Assembly: GCF_009707545.1 (NCBI RefSeq)
Contig: NZ_WLYK01000005.1
Coordinates: 1 to 64,000 of the forward strand
Reading direction: 5' to 3'
Length of the DNA stretch: 64,000 bases
Source of the DNA: Nakamurella alba
GTDB lineage: Bacteria; Actinomycetota; Actinomycetes; Mycobacteriales; Nakamurellaceae
Under the pieces are notes generated by a model. The model saw nothing but the letters and a program-made list of their open reading frames with translations, was not told the origin of the DNA and made no database searches. Positions 24,751-31,870 of the stretch are shown piece by piece. The stretch's first letter is position 1. Every line of letters begins with the position of its first letter. The translations under genes and the position numbers were made by a program.

Positions 24751-25641
24751 TCAGGAGTGCCCGTCACCGTCGTCCTTCCCGCCGCGCCCGGAACCGCTGC
24801 TGCCCGAACCACCGTCGTCGGAGCCGCTACCGGAGCTGCCCTTGCCGGACCCGCTGTCGTCCTTGCCGGATCCCGAGCCCGAACCGCTGCCGCCGTGGTC
24901 ATCACCGGACTCGGTGCTGCGCTGCGAGCTGGTCGTCTTCTGGGTGGTGGTCTGCCGGCTCGTGGTGGTCGGCCGGCCGGTCGTGGTCGGCCGGCTGGTC
25001 GTGGTGGGCGCCTGGGTGGAGGTGCTGGTGCCGGCGACCGCGCCGCTGGTCCGGTCGCCACCGTGGTCGTCGCCCGGCTCGGTCTCCCGGGTGGTGCGGT
25101 CCCCGCCGTGGTCGTCACCGGACCCGGTCGACCTGGTGGTGCTCCCGCCGCCGGTCGTGCCGGTGGCGCCAGTCGGATCGTCGGACCCGGATCCGGAGCT
25201 GCCGCCGTGGTCGTCCCCGGATTCCGTGGTCCGGGTGGTGGCTCCGCTGCCGGTCGTGCCGGTCGCATCGTCCGATCCGGTCCGGTCCCCGCCGTGGTCG
25301 TCGCCGGATTCTGACTCCCGGGTGGTGCGGTCCCCGCCGTGGTCGTCGGAGGTGGCGTCGTCGGAGGTGGTCGTCGTCCGGGCAGAGGTCGTCGAGCTGG
25401 TGGTGCCGCTCGCGCTCGTTGTGCTCGGGGTGCTGGTGCTGGGCGCTGTCGTGGCGAGCGTCGTGGTGCCCGACGTACTGGTCGGCAGGCTGACCTCGCT
25501 GCTGCCGGGCTGCTCGACGACGGCGCTGGGCGGGATGCGGACGGGGACGCTGTCGCCGAACGACGCGTTGCCGACGAGCCCGAGCACGGCGGGCACGGCG
25601 GCGGCGACGATCAGGCCACCCACGATGGCAAGTCGCTTCAT
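24751..25641 (-). CDS. Secreted Ser/Thr/Gly-rich protein with six DDHGG repeats
   Basis: 296-residue exported low-complexity protein. A signal or anchor segment is at residues 2-27 (KRLAIVGGLIVAAAVPAVLG). The rest is Ser/Thr/Gly/Asp-rich and contains six copies of DDHGG, usually as S/PGDDHGGDR, spread from about residue 95 to the end, plus a Thr-rich stretch at 200-245. The acidic-His repeats could bind divalent metal, and the Thr/Ser stretches suggest a glycosylated wall spacer; both are inferences. AGGAGG precedes ATG 25641. It is first in a likely operon with the histidine kinase and response regulator and has the shared GGTACTAGTACC element 84 bp upstream. Confidence 0.7.
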   Translation of the reverse strand: MKRLAIVGGLIVAAAVPAVLGLVGNASFGDSVPVRIPPSAVVEQPGSSEVSLPTSTSGTTTLATTAPSTSTPSTTSASGTTSSTTSARTTTTSDDATSDDHGGDRTTRESESGDDHGGDRTGSDDATGTTGSGATTRTTESGDDHGGSSGSGSDDPTGATGTTGGGSTTRSTGSGDDHGGDRTTRETEPGDDHGGDRTSGAVAGTSTSTQAPTTTSRPTTTGRPTTTSRQTTTQKTTSSQRSTESGDDHGGSGSGSGSGKDDSGSGKGSSGSGSDDGGSGSSGSGRGGKDDGDGHS

Positions 25642-25709
25642 CTCGGTACCTCCTGGTGATCGGGAAATCCTGTGCCTCCTTTCTCCCTCGCACCTGGTCG
25701 GCCGCACCA

Positions 25710-25733
25710 TCGGACCTTGGTACTAGTACCTCC
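25710..25733 (-). promoter_or_regulatory. GGTACTAGTACC promoter element, copy 2
   Basis: The second copy of the 24-nt block (palindrome at 25719-25730) lies about 84 bp upstream of the DDHGG-protein gene. It differs from copy 1 at one base (C for G). It overlaps the region just upstream of the divergent serine hydrolase at 25789, which could also be affected. Confidence 0.55.
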
Positions 25734-25788
25734 CCGCCGGTCACCGGCCCCGCCATCATCGCCGACGGCAGGCGGATAGCGTGGCGGC

Positions 25789-27225
25789 ATGTCACAGCAG
25801 TCGACGCCGACCGCCCCCGACATCCGGGATCCGTTCCCGTCGTCCACCCCGGAGGAGCAGGGACTGCCGTCGGCGGCGGTGACCGCCCTGGTCGACCGTC
25901 TGGAGCGGGAGGGCCTGGAGCCGCACAGCCTCATGGTGCTGCGGCACGGCCGACTGCTCGCCGAAAGCTTCTGGGCTCCCTACCACCCGGACGGCGTGCA
26001 GCTGCTGTACTCGCTGTCCAAGAGCTTCACCTCGACGGCGGCCGCGTTCGCCGAGGCCGAGGGTCTGCTCGACCTCTCCGCCCGGGCAGCGTCCCACCTG
26101 GACGAGCCGGCGGCCGGGCCGCGCGCGGCGTCGTTGACCGTGCACCAGTTGCTGTCCATGTCGACCGGCCACCGGGTCGACACCCTGGACGGGATGATCG
26201 GATCCGCCGACCCGGTCGCGGCGTTCTTCGCCCACGAGCCCGAGCAGGAGCCGGGCAGCTGCTTCGTCTACAACAACGGCGCGACCTACACCGTCGGCGC
26301 GATCGTGCAGCGGGTCACCGGGATGACCCTCACCGACTACCTGCGGCCGCGGCTGTTCGAGCCGCTGGGCATCGACAACTCGGCCTGGCTGCAGTGGCCG
26401 GCCGGACGCGAGCTCGGCTTCTCCGGACTGCACCTGACCACCGGCGCCCTCGCCCGGTTCGGGCAGCTGCTGCTGGACGACGGCCGGTGGCACGGCGAGC
26501 AGCTGCTCCCGGCCGGGTGGGTCGCTCGCGCGTCGGCACCCATCACCGACAACTCCTCGCACGAAGGCGGTGTCGACTGGCAGCAGGGCTACGGCTACCA
26601 GTACTGGCGGGCCCGGCACGGGTTCCGCGGCGACGGCGCCTACGGGCAGTACGTGCTGGTGCTGCCCGAGGAGGACGCCGTCGTGGTGATCACCTCCTGC
26701 CAGCTGGACATGCAGGCGGTGCTCGACGCGGTCTGGGAGGAATTGCTGCCGGCCTTCACCGGCGGCCCGCTGCCCGCGTCCGCCGACGCGGACACGTTGC
26801 GGCGCAGTCTCTCCGGGGCACAGATCGCGGCGCCGGCAGATGTCGTCGAGCCGGCGTCATCCGGTCCGTGGACGTTCGCACACCGGGAAGGTCGGGAGGC
26901 CGCCCGGCTGACCGGGGTGGTCGTCGAGGAGGCCGGCGACGGCTGGCAGCTGACCGTCCGCGAGGGCGATCGGGAGCTGACGATCCGCTGCGGCCGCGGT
27001 GTCTGGCCGGAGGTGAACGGCCCCTGGGTGGCGCGCGGCGGCTGGACCTCGCCGACGACGTTCGAGGCGCGGATCGTCGCCGTCCAGACCCCACATCACC
27101 TGCTGATCCGCTGTGACACCGACACCGGGCAGGTGAGCACCCGCTGGAACGGCGTGCCGCTGCACGACCAGGCGCTGTCCACGCAGGTCGCGCCGCCATC
27201 GATCGGATCGGAGACGTCGCTGTGA
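25789..27225 (+). CDS. Serine hydrolase, beta-lactamase/penicillin-binding-like
   Basis: 478-residue cytoplasmic (no signal peptide) class C beta-lactamase-related hydrolase. The catalytic tetrad SLSK sits in LLYSLSKSFTSTAAAFAEAEG (about residue 82), the Tyr motif is in CFVYNNGATYTVGAIV, and GYGYQYWRARHGFRGDGAYGQ is the usual esterase-like C-terminal signature; KTG is replaced. Residues 340-478 form an extra beta-rich C-terminal domain as in family EstB-type/6-aminohexanoate-dimer-like hydrolases. The actual substrate (ester, amide or peptide) is unknown. The next reading frame begins at the stop (GTGA). Confidence 0.82.
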   Translation: MSQQSTPTAPDIRDPFPSSTPEEQGLPSAAVTALVDRLEREGLEPHSLMVLRHGRLLAESFWAPYHPDGVQLLYSLSKSFTSTAAAFAEAEGLLDLSARAASHLDEPAAGPRAASLTVHQLLSMSTGHRVDTLDGMIGSADPVAAFFAHEPEQEPGSCFVYNNGATYTVGAIVQRVTGMTLTDYLRPRLFEPLGIDNSAWLQWPAGRELGFSGLHLTTGALARFGQLLLDDGRWHGEQLLPAGWVARASAPITDNSSHEGGVDWQQGYGYQYWRARHGFRGDGAYGQYVLVLPEEDAVVVITSCQLDMQAVLDAVWEELLPAFTGGPLPASADADTLRRSLSGAQIAAPADVVEPASSGPWTFAHREGREAARLTGVVVEEAGDGWQLTVREGDRELTIRCGRGVWPEVNGPWVARGGWTSPTTFEARIVAVQTPHHLLIRCDTDTGQVSTRWNGVPLHDQALSTQVAPPSIGSETSL

Positions 27226-27699
27226 CCATCGAGTTCCCGCAGACAGACCGCCCTGGATGCCTCCCTGCTGATCCGGACGTCCTTCGACCCCGGCACCGAC
27301 GCCGGTTGGGATGCGCTGTGCGCGGCCGTTGCCGTGGAGCAGACGGTCGAAGGTCTGGGCGAACCGTTCGCAGCCAACATCGAGTACGTCAGCGAACGGC
27401 GGTTCGAAGGGCTGACGGCCGGCGATCTCGTGCCGGAGACGCTCTGGAGCGAGGAGAGCGACGTCCTGCCCGACCCCACCCATGTCTTCCTCGCCGACCT
27501 GCTCGCGCTCACCGACCCGGAGCCGACGGTTCTCGTCGTGGACCGGCTGGAGGAACCCGGTCGGAGCTTCCGGGCTCTGCCCTCCGAGGTGTTCGGCATC
27601 CAGGCCAACCTGGCCATCGGCAACATGATGTTCAACGAGTTCGCGGACTACGCGGACGACAGCGGCGGCGTCTTCCGCGGTTTCGACGACCACGTCTGA
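27222..27699 (+). pseudogene. DUF6924-like gene with apparent frameshift
   Basis: An open frame from 27223 to 27699 encodes a DUF6924-like body (LLIRTSFDPGTDAGWDALCAAVA ... IQANLAIGNMMFNEFADYA ... FRGFDDHV), but in that frame there is no ATG/GTG/TTG before GTG 27334, which lies inside the conserved part. The natural start GTG 27222 overlaps the previous stop as GTGA and reads VTIEFPQTDR in another frame. Removing one C from CGCCCTGG near 27250 would join the two. It is therefore either a genuine one-base insertion (broken gene), a sequencing error, or a start at 27334 giving a 121-residue shortened protein. Downstream there is no terminator hairpin of note. Confidence 0.5.
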
Positions 27700-27728
27700 A
27701 CCAGATCGGCCGCCGGCAGATCGGCCGT

Positions 27729-28187
27729 TCAGGCGGGCGGAAGACCGCGGCCGGTGAGCGGGCTGGAGTACACGACGCTGGTGGTGACGCCGCCGAGGGT
27801 GCCGACCCGGCCGGACACCTGCTCCAGGTGCCCCATCGACGTCGCGACCACCTTGAGCACGAAGCAGTCGTCACCGGTGACGTGATGCGCCTCGACGATC
27901 TCCGGGGTGACGGCGAGCAGGTCGTGCAGCGGCTTGTAGTTGCTGGTCGGGTACCGCAGCCGCAGGAACGCCATGATCCCGTAGCCCAGCCTGGTCGGGT
28001 CGACCGTGGCCGCGTAGCCGGTGATCACCCCGGTCTCCTCCAACCTGCGCAGCCGCTCCGCGGTGGCACTCGCGGACATGGAGACCCGGCGCGCGAGGTC
28101 GGCGACGGACAACCGACCGTCGGCCTGCAGCTCGGCAAGGATCGCCGCGTCGGTCTGGTCGAGGCGGGGCGCGGGATCGACGGCCAT
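27729..28187 (-). CDS. Lrp/AsnC-family transcriptional regulator
   Basis: 152-residue regulator: N-terminal winged HTH (LDQTDAAILAELQADGRLSVADLARRVSMSASATAERLRRLEE, residues 9-52) and a C-terminal RAM/ligand-binding domain (YGIMAFLRLRYPT, VTGDDCFVLKVVATSMGHLEQV). Lrp-type proteins usually respond to amino acids. It is divergent from the rhodanese gene at 28281, and the 93-bp gap probably carries both promoters. The two genes are often paired in actinobacteria and proteobacteria, suggesting that this regulator controls the sulfurtransferase. Confidence 0.9.
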   Translation of the reverse strand: MAVDPAPRLDQTDAAILAELQADGRLSVADLARRVSMSASATAERLRRLEETGVITGYAATVDPTRLGYGIMAFLRLRYPTSNYKPLHDLLAVTPEIVEAHHVTGDDCFVLKVVATSMGHLEQVSGRVGTLGGVTTSVVYSSPLTGRGLPPA

Positions 28188-28280
28188 GGTGGCAATCTAT
28201 CGTCGGATCCGCGCCTGCTCGCGCCAACTGCCGTGGATCGGCCCTGTTCACGGGTTCCGCTCGGCCGCAGGATTCTGGAC

Positions 28281-28760
28281 ATGACCACTGTGCCTGCTGT
28301 CCCCGCTGCAGCCATCGCCTGGCCTGCCACCCCGGCCTCGGCCGCGGTGCCGTACTTCCGCGCGAAGCTGGACTTCGAGACCGACGCCTCCGACGTCGCC
28401 GCGGCCCTGCGTTCCGGGACGCCGGGGTTCGTCCTGGTCGACTCCCGGGGTGTTGCGGCCTGGGCGCAGGGTCACATCCCCGGCGCCGTGCACCTGCCGA
28501 CCGCCGAGATCGCCTCGCGGGCCGCGGATCTCATCCCGGCCGGCACGCCGGTGGTGACCTACTGCTGGGGACCGGGCTGCAACGGCGGCACCCGCGCCGC
28601 ACTCGCCTTCGCGCTGCTCGGGCATCCGGTCAAGGAGATGATCGGCGGCTTCGAGTACTGGGCCCGCGAGGGCATGCCGGTGGAGACCGCAAGCGGGATC
28701 GCCGCGGGTGCGGTCGACCCGCTGACCGCACCGCGCTCGACCGTCACCTGCGACTGCTGA
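28281..28760 (+). CDS. Rhodanese-domain sulfurtransferase
   Basis: 159-residue single-domain rhodanese-like protein. The body has VLVDSRGVAAWAQGHIPGAVHLPTAEIA (CH2A-type motif) and the active-site loop TYCWGPGCNGGTRAA (Cys in YCWGPGCNGGTR), followed by GGFEYWAREGMPVE. It likely transfers sulfane sulfur to a thiol or cyanide-like acceptor. A second Cys in the loop and a Cys pair at the very C-terminus (TCDC) are unusual and may form a disulfide. The start ATG 28281 is clear. It is divergent from the Lrp/AsnC regulator. Confidence 0.88.
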   Translation: MTTVPAVPAAAIAWPATPASAAVPYFRAKLDFETDASDVAAALRSGTPGFVLVDSRGVAAWAQGHIPGAVHLPTAEIASRAADLIPAGTPVVTYCWGPGCNGGTRAALAFALLGHPVKEMIGGFEYWAREGMPVETASGIAAGAVDPLTAPRSTVTCDC

Positions 28761-28830
28761 ACTCCGGTCCCGACCTGCGCGAATCCGGTCGGACCGGGAA
28801 CCCCACGGTCCCCGGATCCGTCCGAGCTCC

Positions 28831-29355
28831 ATGGACGCACCGCTGACCCTCTGCCGCCGACTGATCGCACCGTGCGCGGCGGTGCTGCTCTTCCTGATCG
28901 CCGGATGCAGCAGCACCGGCGGGACCCCGGTGGCCGGCTCCTCGACGCCACCGTCAACGACTCCGAGTGGCCCACCTGACGCCGACGCCGTCTGGCTGAC
29001 CATGGGCGTGCTGCCGCCGTACAACCCGCAGAACCAGCAGCAGGGCTGGAAGGTCGAGGTGCTCGGCAACGGCACCATCGACGGCAACGGACCGGTGTCC
29101 GGCAGGTCACTGACACCGGACGCGCTCGACGCGCTGCTCGCCGGGGTCCGCGACCTGTGCGGCCTGACCCAGCAGGACATGGGCGGCCGCATCTACGACG
29201 GCGGCGAGTTCAGACTGCGGGTCGACCTTCCCGGCTGCAGCGTGCAGCTCACCGTCGAACCCGGCGAGTACTCCGGAATGCACACCGCCGAACAGAAGGT
29301 CGATCGCGAGCGGGTGCGCGCGGTGGTCGAGCAGATCCGGAAGGCCGTCACCTGA
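28831..29355 (+). CDS. Putative lipoprotein, 174 aa
   Basis: Exported lipoprotein with a hydrophobic signal (LIAPCAAVLLFLIAGC, lipobox LIAG-C at about residue 26), a Ser/Thr/Pro-rich linker, and a globular domain from about residue 50 (VWLTMGVLPPYNPQNQQQGWKV ... GEYSGMHTAEQKVDRERVRAVVEQIRKAV). Two further Cys residues (DLCGL and PGCSV) may pair. No family recognised. It stands alone between the rhodanese and a membrane-protein gene. Confidence 0.65.
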   Translation: MDAPLTLCRRLIAPCAAVLLFLIAGCSSTGGTPVAGSSTPPSTTPSGPPDADAVWLTMGVLPPYNPQNQQQGWKVEVLGNGTIDGNGPVSGRSLTPDALDALLAGVRDLCGLTQQDMGGRIYDGGEFRLRVDLPGCSVQLTVEPGEYSGMHTAEQKVDRERVRAVVEQIRKAVT

Positions 29356-29479
29356 GCCGGATGTGAGTCCGGGGGTGTGACCGGCGTCATCGTCACATTC
29401 CGCGGGGCTGCGGTGTCACCTGGGCAGACGCCGGGACAGCAATCGGACATGGTTCCCGGCCGCTGCTGCTGGGACGGTC

Positions 29480-29926
29480 ATGCGCACGACACTGCTGTGG
29501 ATCCTCAACCTGCTGGGCCTCGGTGTCGGCGGGTGGGCTCTGTTCCTGCCCGACCGGTTCTACGACTCGTTCCCCGGAGTCGGGTTCGGCGCCTGGGTCA
29601 TGATGGACGGCCCGTACAACCAGCACCTGATCCGTGACGTCGGCGCGCTCTACCTCGGTCTGGCCGCCGCCGGCATCATCGCAGTGCTCACCCGGGGTGC
29701 AGCGGCGCGGACGGCCGCCGGTCGGGTGGTCGCGGTCGCCTGGCTGGTGTTCAGCCTCCCCCACTTCCTCTACCACGTCGTGCATCTGCACGGGATGGCC
29801 ACGATCGACGCCTTCGGCCAGCCGGTCTCACTGCTGCTGACCGTGCTGCTCCCGCTACCACTGCTGTTCCCCGCGCGGCCGTCGACGGGACGGTCCGCCA
29901 CCACCCCGAAGGAGGACCAACGATGA
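29480..29926 (+). CDS. Small integral membrane protein, 148 aa
   Basis: Membrane protein with four hydrophobic segments (LLWILNLLGLGVGGWALFL; LYLGLAAAGIIAVL; VVAVAWLVFSLPHFLYHVVHL; VSLLLTVLLPLPLLF). The motif DRFYDSFPGVGFGAWVMMDGPYNQHLIRDVGALYLGL is conserved-looking and recalls mycobacterial uncharacterised membrane proteins. Its stop overlaps the next ATG (ATGA at 29923), so it is translationally coupled to an NAD(P)-binding protein. The function is unknown. Confidence 0.7.
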   Translation: MRTTLLWILNLLGLGVGGWALFLPDRFYDSFPGVGFGAWVMMDGPYNQHLIRDVGALYLGLAAAGIIAVLTRGAAARTAAGRVVAVAWLVFSLPHFLYHVVHLHGMATIDAFGQPVSLLLTVLLPLPLLFPARPSTGRSATTPKEDQR

Positions 29927-30681
29927 GGATCGCTGTTGCCGGAGGCAACGGAGCTGTCGGCACACACGTGGTGGAGGTGCTGCACGAGCAAGGGCACGAA
30001 GCCGTGGTGCTCTCCCGGCACGCCGGCATCGACCTGACCTCCGACGACGCCTCCGCAGCGACGCGGCTCGCCGAGCAGCTGGCCGGGACCGACGCCGTCG
30101 TCGACGTGCTCTCGGTGCAGACCAGATCGGCGAAGGGGTCCGAGACCTTTTTCCGCACAACAACATCGCACCTGCTGGCTGCCGAGCAGGCGGCCGGCGT
30201 GGGGCACCACGTGGCACTGTCCATCGTGGGCGTGGGACAGGCTCCGTACGGCTACTACGCGGGCAAGGTGACGCAGGAGAAGCTCGTCGAGGCGGGCCCG
30301 GTGCCGTGGACCATCCTGCGCGCCACCCAGTTCCACGAGTTCGCCACCCAGATCTACGGTCAGATCACCGTCGGCCCGCTGATGCTGATCCCGGCGATGC
30401 GGTCGCAGCCGGTCGCCGCCCGCGAGGTCGCGCAGCGGCTGGTGGAGCTCGCTATCGGCGCACCTGCCGGCCGGGTGCCGGATCTCGGCGGGCCCAGGGA
30501 GGAACGGATGGTCGACATGGTGCGCCGGTACGCCCGGACGCAGCACCGGCGCGGGCCGATCCTGCAGGTCCCGCTCCCGGGCGGACTCGGAAAGGCCATG
30601 CGGGACGGCACTCTCGTCCCGCACGGCCCCACCGACCACGGCGTGCAGACCTACCAGGAGTGGCTGGCCGCCCTCGGGTGA
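29923..30681 (+). CDS. NAD(P)-binding, NmrA/SDR-like protein
   Basis: 252-residue atypical SDR. The N-terminal GGNGAVGTHVVEVLHEQGHEAV motif (IAVAGGNGAVG) binds the dinucleotide; the following segment EKLVEAGPVPWTILRATQFHEF is typical of NmrA-like/epimerase-type proteins, and the canonical YxxxK is replaced by YGYYAGKV. No substrate is evident. It is coupled by ATGA to the upstream membrane protein, hinting that the two act together, and is convergent with nrdB (4 bp). Confidence 0.8.
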   Translation: MRIAVAGGNGAVGTHVVEVLHEQGHEAVVLSRHAGIDLTSDDASAATRLAEQLAGTDAVVDVLSVQTRSAKGSETFFRTTTSHLLAAEQAAGVGHHVALSIVGVGQAPYGYYAGKVTQEKLVEAGPVPWTILRATQFHEFATQIYGQITVGPLMLIPAMRSQPVAAREVAQRLVELAIGAPAGRVPDLGGPREERMVDMVRRYARTQHRRGPILQVPLPGGLGKAMRDGTLVPHGPTDHGVQTYQEWLAALG

Positions 30682-30685
30682 ACCC

Positions 30686-31870
30686 TCACCACTCCAGGCC
30701 GGAACCGGTGCGGTACTCGATCACCCGGGTCTCGAAGAAGTTCTTCTCCTTCTTCAGGTCCATCATCTCGCTCATCCACGGGAACGGGTTCTCGGTGTCC
30801 GGGTACAGCGCCGGCAGCCCGATCTGGGCGCACCGCCGGTTGGTGATGAAGTACATGTACTGCTCGCACTGGGCCGCTGTGAGACCGAGCATGCCGGTCG
30901 GGAGAGTGTCCCGGCCGTAGGCGATCTCGAGTTCACAGGCCTTCGCCAGCATGCCGCGGACCTCCGCCTGGAACTCGGCGGTCCACAGGTGCGGGTTCTC
31001 GATCTTGATCTGGTTGATGACGTCGATGCCGAAGTTCAGGTGGATCGATTCGTCGCGCAGGATGTACTGGTACTGCTCGGCGATGCCGACCATCTTGTTG
31101 CGCCGGCCGAGGGACAGGATCTGGGCGAAACCCGTGTAGAACCACATGCCCTCGAAGACCACGTAGAACGCCACCAGGTCCCGCAGGAACGCCTGGTCGG
31201 CCTCCGGGGTGCCGGTGCGGAACGCCGGGTCCTCCAGCGTCCGGGTGTACTGCAGCGCCCAGGCGTCCTTCTCGGTGATGGACGGCACCTCGCGGTACAT
31301 GTTGAACAGCTCGCCCGCCTCCAGTCCCAGCGAGGTGCAGATGTACTGGAAGGTGTGGGTGTGCACGGCCTCCTCGAAGGCCTGGCGCAGCAGGTACTGC
31401 CGGCACTCCGGGTTGGTCAGCTGGCGGTAGACCGCGAGCACGATGTTGTTGGCCACCAACGACTCCGCGGTGGCGAAGAAGCCGAGGTTGCGCTTGATCA
31501 TCGTGCGCTCGGCATCGGTCAGCCCGGTCGCCGGGTCGGTGCTCTTCCACAGCGCGATGTCCGCCTGCATCGACACCTCGGTCGGCATCCAGTGGTTGTT
31601 GCAGCCGGCCAGGTACTTCTCCCAGGCCCAGGTGTACTTCAGCGGCAGCAGCTGGTTGACGTCGGCCCGGGCGTTGATCATCGCCTTCTGGCTGACGTCC
31701 ACCCGGCCGGCGGTGCCGGTGCCCAGGTCGACGCCCACGACGGTCCCGGTGATCGGCGCCGACGCTGCCTGCGCCGGCGGCGCCACGGGTGCCGCCGGCG
31801 GCGACGGCACGGCAGACGGGGCCGCGGGAGCGGCCGGGGTGAACTCGTCGGCCCAGAGATCGGTGCTCAC
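30686..31870 (-). CDS. nrdB: Class I ribonucleotide reductase small (beta) subunit, class Ic-type
   Basis: 394-residue metal-carrying subunit of ribonucleotide reductase. After a Pro/Ala-rich N-terminal region (about 55 residues), the ferritin-like core carries the ligands ATAESLV (Glu), EEAVH (Glu and His), FEGMWF (Glu) and [10 protein letters not shown] (Glu and His). At the position of the E. coli radical Tyr122 the protein has Phe ([11 protein letters not shown]; codon 31349-31351), and the first ligand is Glu instead of Asp84, which is the pattern of class Ic (Mn/Fe) enzymes such as that of Chlamydia. The C-terminal tail that should bind the large subunit is present. GTG 31870 overlaps the nrdA stop as GTGA. 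Confidence 0.92.
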   Translation of the reverse strand: MSTDLWADEFTPAAPAAPSAVPSPPAAPVAPPAQAASAPITGTVVGVDLGTGTAGRVDVSQKAMINARADVNQLLPLKYTWAWEKYLAGCNNHWMPTEVSMQADIALWKSTDPATGLTDAERTMIKRNLGFFATAESLVANNIVLAVYRQLTNPECRQYLLRQAFEEAVHTHTFQYICTSLGLEAGELFNMYREVPSITEKDAWALQYTRTLEDPAFRTGTPEADQAFLRDLVAFYVVFEGMWFYTGFAQILSLGRRNKMVGIAEQYQYILRDESIHLNFGIDVINQIKIENPHLWTAEFQAEVRGMLAKACELEIAYGRDTLPTGMLGLTAAQCEQYMYFITNRRCAQIGLPALYPDTENPFPWMSEMMDLKKEKNFFETRVIEYRTGSGLEW

